NCBI GenBank assembly: GCA_050942925.1
Contig: JBMNOF010000050.1
Span: 1 to 13,788, forward strand
DNA: 13,788 nt
Direction: 5' to 3'
DNA from: Spyradocola sp050942925
GTDB lineage: Bacteria > Bacillota > Clostridia > Christensenellales > UBA1750
In this document: one piece after another, positions 1 through 9,289 of the stretch
How positions within the stretch are numbered: the first letter of the stretch is position 1
Layout of the letters: each line of letters opens with the position of its first letter
Position numbers and translations under genes: made by a program
The notes under the pieces: model-generated
The model's database searches: none
The model's input: the letters and a program-made list of their open reading frames with translations, nothing else
Told to the model about the DNA's origin: nothing

Positions 1-25
1 ATTTGTGTTTCAAGATCGTATTCAG

Positions 26-56
26 TTGTCAAGGTACGGAAAATGGTTGCTATAAT
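26..56 (+). promoter_or_regulatory. Candidate promoter for the HAD phosphatase gene
   Basis: A perfect TATAAT (51-56) is preceded by TG at 48-49, an extended -10 arrangement, and a TTGTCA -35-like hexamer lies at 26-31. The spacer is 19 bp, longer than the usual 17; the extended -10 could compensate, or an activator could be needed. Transcription would start near 63, giving a leader of about 125 bases before the HAD start at 189. The call rests on consensus matching only. Confidence 0.5.
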
Positions 57-64
57 GTCAATGA

Positions 65-89
65 GGTGTCATTTTCTACTTTTGACACC
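65..89. repeat. Inverted repeat between two facing promoters
   Basis: GGTGTCA (65-71) and TGACACC (83-89) form a perfect 7-bp inverted repeat around an 11-base AT-rich centre. It extends outward as ATG/CAT if one base is bulged. It sits between the predicted start points of the promoters at 26-56 and 98-126, as expected for an operator shared by divergent genes. It could instead fold as a hairpin at the 5' end of the HAD transcript. Confidence 0.45.
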
Positions 90-97
90 CGCATCAT

Positions 98-126
98 AGT
101 ATACCTGTCAATTTACAAACCGTCAA
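98..126 (-). promoter_or_regulatory. Candidate leftward promoter for a gene outside the window
   Basis: On the minus strand TTGACG (126-121) is followed after exactly 17 bp by TATACT (103-98). Both hexamers are 5/6 consensus matches at optimal spacing. Transcription would start near 91 and run leftward off the window, so an unseen minus-strand gene probably begins left of base 1. It faces the rightward promoter at 26-56. Confidence 0.45.
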
Positions 127-188
127 TGCAAAGGCCATTTCCGCCTGATAAACTTAGACAGTGAAGGAATGGAAGGAGGAACAGGCGC

Positions 189-908
189 ATGTTTCAGGCT
201 GTTCTGTTTGACCTGGATGGAACGCTTCTGCCCATGGTGCAGGAGGAATTTGTAAAGGGGTACTTTGGCGCGCTCTGCTGGCGCTTTGTGCCCAAGGGAT
301 ACGACGCCAAGCAGATCGTCGATACGGTTTGGAAGGGCACGGCGGCCATGGTCCGCAACGACGGAACCTGCTCCAACCGCGACCGGTTTTGGAACGCCTT
401 TGCCGAGGTGTTTGGCCGGGAGCGGCTCGCGGACGTCCCGGAGTTTGAGGACTTTTACGGCCGCGAGTTCAACGAGGCCAAGGCCTGCACACAGCCAACG
501 CCCTTGGCCGACCGCTGCGTCAAGACCCTGAAGGAGAAGGGCTATCCCGTGGTTCTGGCCACAAACCCCATCTTTCCGCGGGTGGGAACGCTCTCGCGCA
601 TTCGCTGGGCGGGCCTGGATGCGGAGGACTTCGCGCTGGTGACCACGTATGAGAACTCCACGCACTGCAAGCCCAATCCCGCGTATTACGCCGACATCTG
701 TGAAGCGCTGCACCTGGACCCTGCGCGCTGCCTCATGGTCGGCAACGACTACACCGAGGACCTGGCCGCCTCGGCGCTCGGCATGACGGTCTACCTGCTG
801 ACGGACTGCCTCATCGCGCCCGAGGGCGCGGACCTTTCCGGTGTGGCGCACGGCTCGATGGAGGACCTGCTCGCCTATCTGCAGGCGCTGCCGGACGCAA
901 AGAACTAA
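189..908 (+). CDS. HAD superfamily phosphatase
   Basis: A 239-residue haloacid-dehalogenase-type hydrolase, predicted to be cytoplasmic and to remove phosphate from a small metabolite through an aspartyl-phosphate intermediate. Motif I is the N-terminal DLDGT, with nucleophile D8 and general acid D10. Motif II is T125 in LATNP, motif III is K161 in HCKPNP, and motif IV is VGNDYTED with D177 and D181 as magnesium ligands. Residues from about 16 to 90 form a helical insertion consistent with a C1 cap, as in phosphoglycolate-phosphatase-like enzymes. All catalytic residues are present. The ATG has an AGGAGG (174-179) nine bases upstream. It is apparently monocistronic and converges with the calcium ATPase gene across a shared hairpin. 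Substrate cannot be deduced; phosphoglycolate phosphatase and PpaX-like pyrophosphatase are possible. Confidence 0.93.
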   Translation: MFQAVLFDLDGTLLPMVQEEFVKGYFGALCWRFVPKGYDAKQIVDTVWKGTAAMVRNDGTCSNRDRFWNAFAEVFGRERLADVPEFEDFYGREFNEAKACTQPTPLADRCVKTLKEKGYPVVLATNPIFPRVGTLSRIRWAGLDAEDFALVTTYENSTHCKPNPAYYADICEALHLDPARCLMVGNDYTEDLAASALGMTVYLLTDCLIAPEGADLSGVAHGSMEDLLAYLQALPDAKN

Positions 909-911
909 AAA

Positions 912-941
912 GAGAAGCCCGGCAGAGATGCCGGGCTTCTC
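912..941 (-). terminator. Intrinsic terminator of the calcium ATPase gene
   Basis: GAGAAGCCCGGCA (912-924) pairs perfectly with TGCCGGGCTTCTC (929-941), a 13-bp stem with a GAGA tetraloop. On the minus strand the hairpin is followed by TTTTTAG, a proper U-tract, 16 bases after the ATPase stop codon. On the plus strand no U-tract follows, so for the HAD gene it is at best a weak or 3'-protecting hairpin. Confidence 0.9.
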
Positions 942-957
942 GAAAGTTGCTCCTGCG

Positions 958-3570
<2,613 letters not shown>

Positions 3571-3602
3571 GGCATACACACTCCTTTACTTGACTTATCC
3601 TT

Positions 3603-3632
3603 ATTCTAGCCGATGAGAGGATATCTTGTCAT
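3603..3632 (-). promoter_or_regulatory. Candidate promoter of the calcium ATPase gene
   Basis: On the minus strand ATGACA (3632-3627) and TAGAAT (3608-3603) each match five of six consensus bases and are separated by 18 bp. The transcript would start about 25 bases before the AGGAG of the ATPase gene. Two palindromes overlap the -35 and spacer, so regulation by a dimeric repressor is plausible. Confidence 0.5.
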
Positions 3633-3639
3633 CGGACAA
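3610..3639. promoter_or_regulatory. Two overlapping palindromes over the ATPase promoter
   Basis: The first is a 26-bp dyad: CCGATGA (3610-3616) and TCATCGG (3629-3635) flank a central GATATC (3620-3625), with 11 of 13 base pairs symmetric about 3622.5. The second is TTGTC (3626-3630), four bases, then GACAA (3635-3639), centred on 3632.5. The centres are 10 bp apart, one helical turn. Both cover the -35 and spacer of the candidate promoter, the usual place for a repressor operator. No regulator can be named. Confidence 0.45.
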
Positions 3640-3772
3640 AAGGACGCAACTGCCCAAAAGTTACCCAAATTGCGGGAAGTGTCGTCTTTTTGGACACATC
3701 GGGGAATTTGTCCCTATGGAAACGGCATGGGGATGGATAAGATAAGGAAATAACGGGGCGCGTTGCGCCGTG

Positions 3773-4831
3773 ATGAAGGTTAGGGTGGGATACGATTTGG
3801 ATGGAATGGAGATTCGGCGGGCAATCATCCGCTCCGCCATTGCGCGGGGCATTCAGGAAATTCAGGATAACCCGCAGCGCGGCGCGCGCAAACTGGTGGA
3901 CCTGGGGTCGCATTTCTCCCGGGGCCGGTTTCAAAAGAGGGTCTTCCGGGAGATGCAGGACGAGCTCGTCAACCCGGAGAGCGCCTATTTCGCGCTGGTG
4001 ACGAACCTGGTTCAGAGGGTGGACGCGCCATACATTGAGCGCCTGGGCATCAACATCGGCTTTAACAGCTGGACCCATGGCGCGGCCATGATCCGGGAAA
4101 ACGAGCGGAAAAAGGGATACAACATTCCTTGGTGCCTGGTCCTCAACCAGACGCAGGAAATCCGCTACGATTTGGACGATCTGATGCGCCAGGGCGAGGC
4201 GCTGGGCATCTTCTGCTACTGCGTATTCGCCGGGGACTTGGAGCAGACCGAGGCCCTGTGCGCGGCGTTTCACAAGCACCGGGACAGCGCGGTGCTGCTG
4301 CTGCTCCCGGACGCCCAGCTGCCCCGCGTCAACATCGAAAGCCTGGACAACGTCATGCTCTTCCTCCCGCAAAGCGACGCGCGAACGCAGGAGAGCGCGC
4401 AGGCGCTGGCCCAGCACCGCTGCCTATACGGGCTCTGGACGCGCTACGGCAGCGCAAAGCCCATCGTCGACGGCGGCCTGGAGCGCGCGGCCGTGGACCT
4501 GGGCGCGCCGATTGCGGTGGCCGTGCCCGAGCGGGAGGCGGACCCGGAAACCCGGGAGGCGGTGCGCCGCTACGCCTGCTGCGCCCGGGAAAAGAAGACC
4601 ATCCCCGCGCTGCTCGTGGACCTGTACCCCACCATCGAGGAGGTCGACCGGATCATCTCCGTGGAGCCGTGCATGCTCGGCGTGGAGCCGGATGGAACGG
4701 TCTTTACCGCCAAGGGCCGCAACGAGAAAATCGACGTGTGCCGCATTTCCCTGGACGACGTGCTCCTGTGCACCATGCCCCGGGTGACCTATACCGCGGA
4801 AGACGAAGACCATGAGGAAAAATCCATATAG
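3773..4831 (+). CDS. Uncharacterised protein, possibly a cluster-less radical-SAM-like fold
   Basis: A 352-residue soluble protein that I cannot assign to a named family. The N-terminal third has VGYDLDG and an RFQKR segment. The middle alternates strands and helices in a way that suggests a TIM-barrel, for example IPWCLVLNQT, DLDDLM, LGIFCYCVFAGD and SAVLLLLPD. The C-terminal CMLGVEPDGTVF resembles the cysteine-plus-PDG pattern of SPASM-type tails. The CxxxCxxC motif of active radical-SAM enzymes is absent, so any such relationship would be to a degenerate, non-catalytic member. The start is uncertain: GTG (3770) and ATG (3773) are adjacent, neither has a well-placed ribosome site, and a small GGCGC/GCGCC hairpin (3757-3769) sits directly before them. 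The next in-frame ATG is at 3806. ftsH follows after 33 bases with no terminator, so co-transcription is likely. Confidence 0.75.
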   Translation: MKVRVGYDLDGMEIRRAIIRSAIARGIQEIQDNPQRGARKLVDLGSHFSRGRFQKRVFREMQDELVNPESAYFALVTNLVQRVDAPYIERLGINIGFNSWTHGAAMIRENERKKGYNIPWCLVLNQTQEIRYDLDDLMRQGEALGIFCYCVFAGDLEQTEALCAAFHKHRDSAVLLLLPDAQLPRVNIESLDNVMLFLPQSDARTQESAQALAQHRCLYGLWTRYGSAKPIVDGGLERAAVDLGAPIAVAVPEREADPETREAVRRYACCAREKKTIPALLVDLYPTIEEVDRIISVEPCMLGVEPDGTVFTAKGRNEKIDVCRISLDDVLLCTMPRVTYTAEDEDHEEKSI

Positions 4832-4850
4832 CAGGCAAGATCCCTGCAAA

Positions 4851-4855
4851 AGGAG
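4851..4855 (+). promoter_or_regulatory. Ribosome-binding site that fixes the TTG start of ftsH
   Basis: AGGAG at 4851-4855 is nine bases upstream of TTG (4865-4867), and there is no in-frame ATG nearby. The upstream calcium ATPase shows the same arrangement (AGGAG, ten bases, TTG), supporting TTG initiation in this organism. Confidence 0.7.
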
Positions 4856-4864
4856 TGAAAACGC

Positions 4865-6751
4865 TTGAAGGAAGTCAAAACACCAAAGAAACCCATCATC
4901 TTCTACTATCTGTTGGCAATGGTGGCCCTGCTGCTGCTCAACGCCTTCCTGGTCCCCTCGCTGTCCAAGGGAACGATCCGCGAGGTCAATTACTCCGAGT
5001 TCCTGCAGATGCTGGAGGAAGGGAAGATCCAGGAAGTCCAGGTGGAGCAGGACGTCATCCTCTTTGCGGACAACGCCGAGCGCCCCACCATCTATGAGAC
5101 CGGGCGCATGGACGATCCCGAGCTGGTCGACCGCCTGGAGGACGCCAAGAGCAAGTATGGGCTGGAGTACGGCAGCGTCATTGTCGAGGAGATGTCGCCG
5201 CTGATGTCCTTCCTGGTGTCCTGGGTGCTCCCCCTTGTCGTGATGGTCGTCGTCGGGCAGCTCCTGATGCGCCTGGTGCTCAAGAAGATGGGCACGGGCG
5301 GCGTCGGCGGGCCGGCCATGACGTTTGGCAAGAGCAACGCCAAGGTCTACGTTCCCTCGACCACGGGCATCAAGTTTTCGGACGTGGCGGGCGAGGATGA
5401 GGCCAAGGAGATCCTGACGGAGATCGTCGATTTCCTGCACAACCCGCAGAAGTACAACGCCATCGGCGCAAAGCTGCCCAAGGGCGCGCTGCTGGTCGGC
5501 CCTCCGGGCACGGGCAAGACGCTGCTGGCCAAGGCCGTCGCGGGCGAGGCCAACGTCCCCTTCTTCTCGATTTCCGGTTCGGAGTTCGTGGAGATGTTCG
5601 TGGGCATGGGCGCGGCCAAGGTCCGCGATTTGTTCAAGCAGGCGGCGGAGAAGGCGCCCTGCATCGTCTTTATCGATGAGATCGATACCATCGGCAAAAA
5701 GCGCGACGGCGCCTCCGGCATCGGCGGCAACGACGAGCGCGAGCAGACCCTGAACCAGCTTTTGACCGAGATGGACGGCTTTGACAGCACAAAGGGCGTC
5801 ATCATCCTCGCCGCGACCAACCGCCCGGAGAGCCTGGACCCGGCGCTCCTGCGCCCCGGCCGCTTTGACCGGCGCGTGCCCGTCGAGCTTCCGGACCTCA
5901 AGGGCCGCGAGGACATCCTCCGCGTGCATGCGGCCAAGATCCGCCATGCGCAGAACCTGGACTTCTCCGCCATCGCGCGGGCGGCGGCCGGCGCCTCGGG
6001 CGCGGAGCTGGCCAACATCGTCAACGAGGCGGCGCTGCGCGCCGTGCGCCAGGGCCGCAACGAGGTCATCCAGAGCGACATGGAGGAGAGCGTCGAGGTC
6101 GTCATCGCCGGATACCAGAAGAAGAACAAGATCCTTTCGGACAAGGAGAAGCTCATCGTCGCCTATCACGAGACCGGCCATGCCCTGGTCGCCGCGCTGC
6201 AGAGCCACTCCGCGCCCGTGCACAAGATCACCATCATCCCGCGCACCTCGGGCGCGCTGGGCTACACCATGCAGGTGGAGGACGGCGATCACTACCTCAT
6301 GAGCAAGGAGGAGCTGGAGAACCGCATCGCCACGCTCACCGGCGGCCGCGTCGCGGAGGACCTGATCTTCCACTCCATCACCACCGGCGCCTCCAACGAC
6401 ATCGAGCAGGCCACGCGCCTGGCCCGCGCCATGCTGGCGCAGTACGGCATGAGCGACGAGTTCGGCATGGTCGCCCTGCAGACGCAGAACAACCTCTACC
6501 TCGGCGGGGACGCCTCGCTGGCTTGCTCGCCGGAGACGGCGGCGGAGATCGACCGCAAGGTCATCGAACTCGTGCAGAAGCAGTACGACAAGGCGCAGAC
6601 GCTCCTGCGCGAAAACATCGCCCGCCTGCACCAGCTCGCCAAGTACCTGTACGAGCAGGAGACCATCACCGGCGAGGAGTTCATGAACATCCTCAATCAG
6701 CCGCTTCCCGAGCTGCAGGCGCCGCAGACGGAAGACGCCCCCAAGGCCTGA
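4865..6751 (+). CDS. ftsH: ATP-dependent zinc metalloprotease FtsH
   Basis: A 628-residue membrane-anchored AAA+ protease that degrades damaged or unassembled membrane proteins and short-lived regulators as a hexamer. Domains in order: TM1 at about 11-31, a short extracytoplasmic region, TM2 at about 112-138, and an AAA module. The module has Walker A GPPGTGKT (212-219), the FVG pore loop (245-247), Walker B with D271 and E272, and the second region of homology with arginine fingers R330 and R333. The M41 peptidase domain follows, with zinc motif HETGH (435-439; catalytic E436) and third ligand D512 in SNDIEQAT. All key residues are intact. The start is TTG with a clear AGGAG. It lies 33 bases after the uncharacterised gene and ends at a strong hairpin shared with the convergent MerR gene. 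The C-terminal tail after the protease domain is short, within family range. Confidence 0.97.
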   Translation: MKEVKTPKKPIIFYYLLAMVALLLLNAFLVPSLSKGTIREVNYSEFLQMLEEGKIQEVQVEQDVILFADNAERPTIYETGRMDDPELVDRLEDAKSKYGLEYGSVIVEEMSPLMSFLVSWVLPLVVMVVVGQLLMRLVLKKMGTGGVGGPAMTFGKSNAKVYVPSTTGIKFSDVAGEDEAKEILTEIVDFLHNPQKYNAIGAKLPKGALLVGPPGTGKTLLAKAVAGEANVPFFSISGSEFVEMFVGMGAAKVRDLFKQAAEKAPCIVFIDEIDTIGKKRDGASGIGGNDEREQTLNQLLTEMDGFDSTKGVIILAATNRPESLDPALLRPGRFDRRVPVELPDLKGREDILRVHAAKIRHAQNLDFSAIARAAAGASGAELANIVNEAALRAVRQGRNEVIQSDMEESVEVVIAGYQKKNKILSDKEKLIVAYHETGHALVAALQSHSAPVHKITIIPRTSGALGYTMQVEDGDHYLMSKEELENRIATLTGGRVAEDLIFHSITTGASNDIEQATRLARAMLAQYGMSDEFGMVALQTQNNLYLGGDASLACSPETAAEIDRKVIELVQKQYDKAQTLLRENIARLHQLAKYLYEQETITGEEFMNILNQPLPELQAPQTEDAPKA

Positions 6752-6769
6752 TCCCAAAGAACAAACGAG

Positions 6770-6801
6770 CAGGGCGGCAAGCACAATCGCTTGCCGCCCT
6801 G
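6770..6801. terminator. Bidirectional terminator between ftsH and the MerR gene
   Basis: CAGGGCGGCAAGC (6770-6782) pairs perfectly with GCTTGCCGCCCTG (6789-6801), a 13-bp stem with a six-base loop. TTAGTTTGTTT follows on the plus strand, and GTTTGTT lies soon after the stem on the minus strand, so it can serve both converging genes. The MerR stop codon (6804-6802) directly abuts the stem. Confidence 0.9.
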
Positions 6802-7656
6802 TTAGTTTGTTTCGCCGCCGGCCGTGTCGATCGGGATGGCGATCTGAATCACGTAGTCGCGGCTGTCCGAAAAGACGGTGTATCCCAGCAGCTCGGTTTC
6901 ATAGGCGTTGCCGCGGATGCGCCATCCCTGCCGGGCGATGTAGGCCTTGAGCTGCCGGTACGATTCGTCCAGCGTCTCGTAGGGCCCCTTGTGCTCCACA
7001 ACGGCGTAGGTCCCGCCCGGCTGCTCGAGGATGTCCGGCCCGGAAGAGCGGCTGGACGTCCGGCAGCAGAAGTAGTCCTTGTCAAAGCGGTCCTCCAGCA
7101 GGTGCTCCTTGCGCACGATGCCGTTGCGCAGAAAATCCTCGAAGGAGGCGTGCTTCTCCCGGTTGAGCAGGTTCTTGCGGATCTGGGACATCCGCAGGTA
7201 GCGGTCTGCCAGCATCTCGGGCGTGGCCTCCAGAACGAGAAAGCGAACCGGGTCCCGCTCCTCGACGCGCGGCACGCCGCACTCCACGTGCAGGCCGTGC
7301 TCGATCGAGGAGATCGTGTTGCGCAGCCGCTGCTGAATCTGCTGCAGGTTCGCGATCTGTTCGGAGAGGAGCTGGGTCTGGGTCTGGAGCAGGGAGAGCA
7401 GCTCCTCCGGCTGCTGGTGCCGGAGGCACCGGTCGATCTCCTCCAAGGGCAGGTTGGCCGATCGGAGCATCCGCAGCAGGTCAAACTGGTGCACCTGGTC
7501 CAGGGAGTACAGCCGGTAGCCGTTTTCCGCGCGCAGCTGTGGCTGGAACAGGCCGATCCGGTCGTAGTACAGCAGCGTGTCCCTCGAAATGCCAAACAGC
7601 GCGGCAAATTCACTCGAGTACAACCCCTTGCGCTTTCGCTTTCCGGCCTCTGCCAT
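6802..7656 (-). CDS. MerR-family transcriptional activator with GyrI-like ligand domain
   Basis: A 284-residue BmrR-type regulator. Residues about 12-80 are a MerR winged helix-turn-helix, with RDTLLYYDRIGLF and GYRLYS as hallmark segments. Residues about 84-120 are a glutamine- and leucine-rich coiled-coil dimerisation helix. Residues about 135-277 match a GyrI/AraC-E-type effector domain, which in BmrR and relatives binds bulky, often cationic drugs; acidic YETE (252-255) may line the pocket. The ATG is preceded by a G-rich GGGGGGAAAG ribosome site. It is divergent from a MATE exporter whose promoter has the 19-bp spacer that MerR proteins untwist, so that operon is the predicted target. 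Two cysteines (CC, 197-198) lie in the effector domain, but no metal-binding cysteine pattern is seen, favouring drug rather than metal sensing. The ligand is unknown. Confidence 0.93.
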   Translation of the reverse strand: MAEAGKRKRKGLYSSEFAALFGISRDTLLYYDRIGLFQPQLRAENGYRLYSLDQVHQFDLLRMLRSANLPLEEIDRCLRHQQPEELLSLLQTQTQLLSEQIANLQQIQQRLRNTISSIEHGLHVECGVPRVEERDPVRFLVLEATPEMLADRYLRMSQIRKNLLNREKHASFEDFLRNGIVRKEHLLEDRFDKDYFCCRTSSRSSGPDILEQPGGTYAVVEHKGPYETLDESYRQLKAYIARQGWRIRGNAYETELLGYTVFSDSRDYVIQIAIPIDTAGGETN

Positions 7657-7694
7657 GCCGCTTTCCCCCCGTTTCTTGCCCGTTCTACACGGCT

Positions 7695-7723
7695 AGTATA
7701 GCAGATTGCCCCGGCCTTTTCCA
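7695..7723 (-). promoter_or_regulatory. Candidate promoter of the MerR regulator gene
   Basis: On the minus strand TATACT (7700-7695) is preceded by TG one base upstream, an extended -10. TGGAAA (7723-7718), a 4/6 match to the -35, lies 17 bp upstream of it. The transcript would start about 30 bases before the MerR start codon. Confidence 0.45.
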
Positions 7724-7738
7724 GACTTTGGCCGGGGC
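7708..7738. repeat. GC-rich inverted repeat in the MerR/MATE intergenic region
   Basis: GCCCCGGCC (7708-7716) and GGCCGGGGC (7730-7738) form a perfect 9-bp inverted repeat around a 13-base spacer. It covers the -35 and spacer of the candidate MerR promoter. It could be an operator, or a terminator-like hairpin insulating the divergent units; AATTTCTCTATT follows on the plus strand. The sequence alone does not decide. Confidence 0.4.
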
Positions 7739-7750
7739 GCAATTTCTCTA

Positions 7751-7781
7751 TTGACCCGTGAGTTCCTCCATACTTTATAAT
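7751..7781 (+). promoter_or_regulatory. MerR-type promoter with 19-bp spacer driving the MATE-esterase operon
   Basis: TTGACC (7751-7756) and a perfect TATAAT (7776-7781) are separated by exactly 19 bp. A spacer of 19-20 bp is the signature of promoters activated by MerR-family proteins, which twist the DNA to realign the two elements. A dyad CTCCAT (7766-7771)/ATGGAG (7780-7785) overlaps the -10, but no clear symmetric operator fills the spacer itself. The divergent MerR gene is the obvious regulator. Confidence 0.75.
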
Positions 7782-7851
7782 GGAGATAGTGCGGGCGGCG
7801 GGGGAGACCGCCGCGCGGCAAAATCGGACGCATCGATCAGGAGGCGGCAGC

Positions 7852-9228
7852 ATGCACAGCATCAAACCCTATCTGGGAAATGCGGCGTTCTACAAGGAAA
7901 TCGCCAAGATCGCCATACCCATTTCCCTTCAGCAACTCATCACCGTCGGCATCAACCTGATGGACACAATCATGCTCAGCAGCATGGGCGACGTACAGCT
8001 TTCCGCGTCCTCGCTGGCCAGCCAGTTCATCAACATCTTTCAGATCTGCTGCATGGGTCTGGGCATGGGCGCGTCGGTGCTGACCTCGCGGTTCTGGGGC
8101 ATGGGGGACCTGGGCAACCTCAAAAAGGCGGTCACCATCGTCCTGCGCATCTGCCTGCTGTTTGCGGGGCTGTTCACGGTCGCGACGGCGCTGACGCCGG
8201 ATGGGATTATGCGGATCTACACCAGCGACGTCCAGACCATTGCGCACGGCGTATCCTATCTGCGCTGGCTGCTGCCCACGTATTTCTGCATGGGCTTTTC
8301 CCTGACCTGCACCATCATCCTGCGCAGCGTGGGCCAGGTCAAGATTCCCCTGTGCAGCTCGATCGCCGCGTTCTTCATCAACATCTTCTTCAACTGGGTG
8401 TTCATCTTCGGCCGGCTGGGCGCGCCGCGGATGGAGATCGCCGGCGCCGCCCTGGGCACGCTGATTGCGCGCGTGTTCGAACTGTGCTTCATCTGCGGCT
8501 ACTTCTTCTTCCGCGACGAGCGGATTCGCTACCGGGTGCAGGATCTCTTTCAGTCCTGCGGGGATCTGCTCAAAGAATACCTCCGCATCAGCATCCCGGT
8601 CCTCATCAGCGACACGCTCCTGGGCCTTGGCAACAACTCCGTGGCCATGGTCATGGGCCGCATCGGGACGACGTTTGTCGCGGCCAACTCCGTGACGATG
8701 GTCGTGCAGCAGCTCAGCTCCGTCTTGACGCAGGGGGTGTCCAACGCCAGCGGCATCCTGACCGGCCACACGCTGGGCAGGGGCGAGTACGAGAAGGCGC
8801 AGAGGCAAGGGTATACCTTCCTGGGCCTGGGGTTCCTGGTGGGGTGCTTTGCCGCCGTCGTCATCCTGCTGCTGCGCACGCCGATCATCCAGTACTACCA
8901 GGTCTCGGCCGAGACAAAGGAGATCGCCTGGCAGCTCATGGATGCCATCAGCTTTATCATCATCTTCCAGGCGATGAACTCGATCCTGACCAAGGGCGTG
9001 CTGCGCGCGGGCGGGGACACCAAGTTCCTGATGGCGGGGGACATCCTGTTCCTCTGGATCGCGTCGATCCCGCTGGGCGCGCTGGCGGGGCTCGTGTTCC
9101 ATTGGCCGCCGTTCTGGATCTACTGCATGCTGAAAATCGACCAGGTCATCAAGTGCGTTTGGTGCGTTTTCCGGCTGCGGAGCCGGAAGTGGCTGAAAAA
9201 GATACAGCCGGCCGCGGCGGCAGAGTGA
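7852..9228 (+). CDS. MATE-family multidrug efflux transporter
   Basis: A 458-residue polytopic membrane protein of normal MATE length with the expected two six-helix halves, predicted to export drugs in exchange for Na+ or H+. Family features include the N-terminal IAIPISLQQLITVGINLMDTIML segment (helix 1), the MGMGASVLTSRFWG stretch in helix 2, and an equivalent second half beginning LRISIPVLISDTL. The ATG at 7852 is chosen because AGGAGG lies seven bases upstream; an in-frame ATG at 7780 lies inside the promoter -10 and cannot be used from it. It is the first gene of an apparent operon with two esterases and is divergent from the MerR regulator. Substrate is unknown. Confidence 0.94.
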   Translation: MHSIKPYLGNAAFYKEIAKIAIPISLQQLITVGINLMDTIMLSSMGDVQLSASSLASQFINIFQICCMGLGMGASVLTSRFWGMGDLGNLKKAVTIVLRICLLFAGLFTVATALTPDGIMRIYTSDVQTIAHGVSYLRWLLPTYFCMGFSLTCTIILRSVGQVKIPLCSSIAAFFINIFFNWVFIFGRLGAPRMEIAGAALGTLIARVFELCFICGYFFFRDERIRYRVQDLFQSCGDLLKEYLRISIPVLISDTLLGLGNNSVAMVMGRIGTTFVAANSVTMVVQQLSSVLTQGVSNASGILTGHTLGRGEYEKAQRQGYTFLGLGFLVGCFAAVVILLLRTPIIQYYQVSAETKEIAWQLMDAISFIIIFQAMNSILTKGVLRAGGDTKFLMAGDILFLWIASIPLGALAGLVFHWPPFWIYCMLKIDQVIKCVWCVFRLRSRKWLKKIQPAAAAE

Positions 9229-9289
9229 AGCGCGCCCCGGAGGCCGTGCCAAGCGCCAGCTGCGACAGAAGAAAGGAGGGCAAGTGCCC

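Noticed and set aside
1..188. Possible origin or iteron array from the repeated GTCAA motifs
   Set aside because: Spacing is irregular (29, 50 and 15 bases), no DnaA boxes or replication gene are nearby, and promoter/operator function explains the motifs better.
4831..4847. Small hairpin (GCAGG/CCTGC) between the uncharacterised gene and ftsH as a terminator
   Set aside because: Only a 5-bp stem with no U-tract, so it is unlikely to separate the two genes.
4424..6784. A 786-codon open frame on the minus strand opposite ftsH
   Set aside because: It lies wholly against ftsH and its upstream gene, whose motifs are intact. The low-complexity L/H/D/V composition is typical of an antisense shadow.
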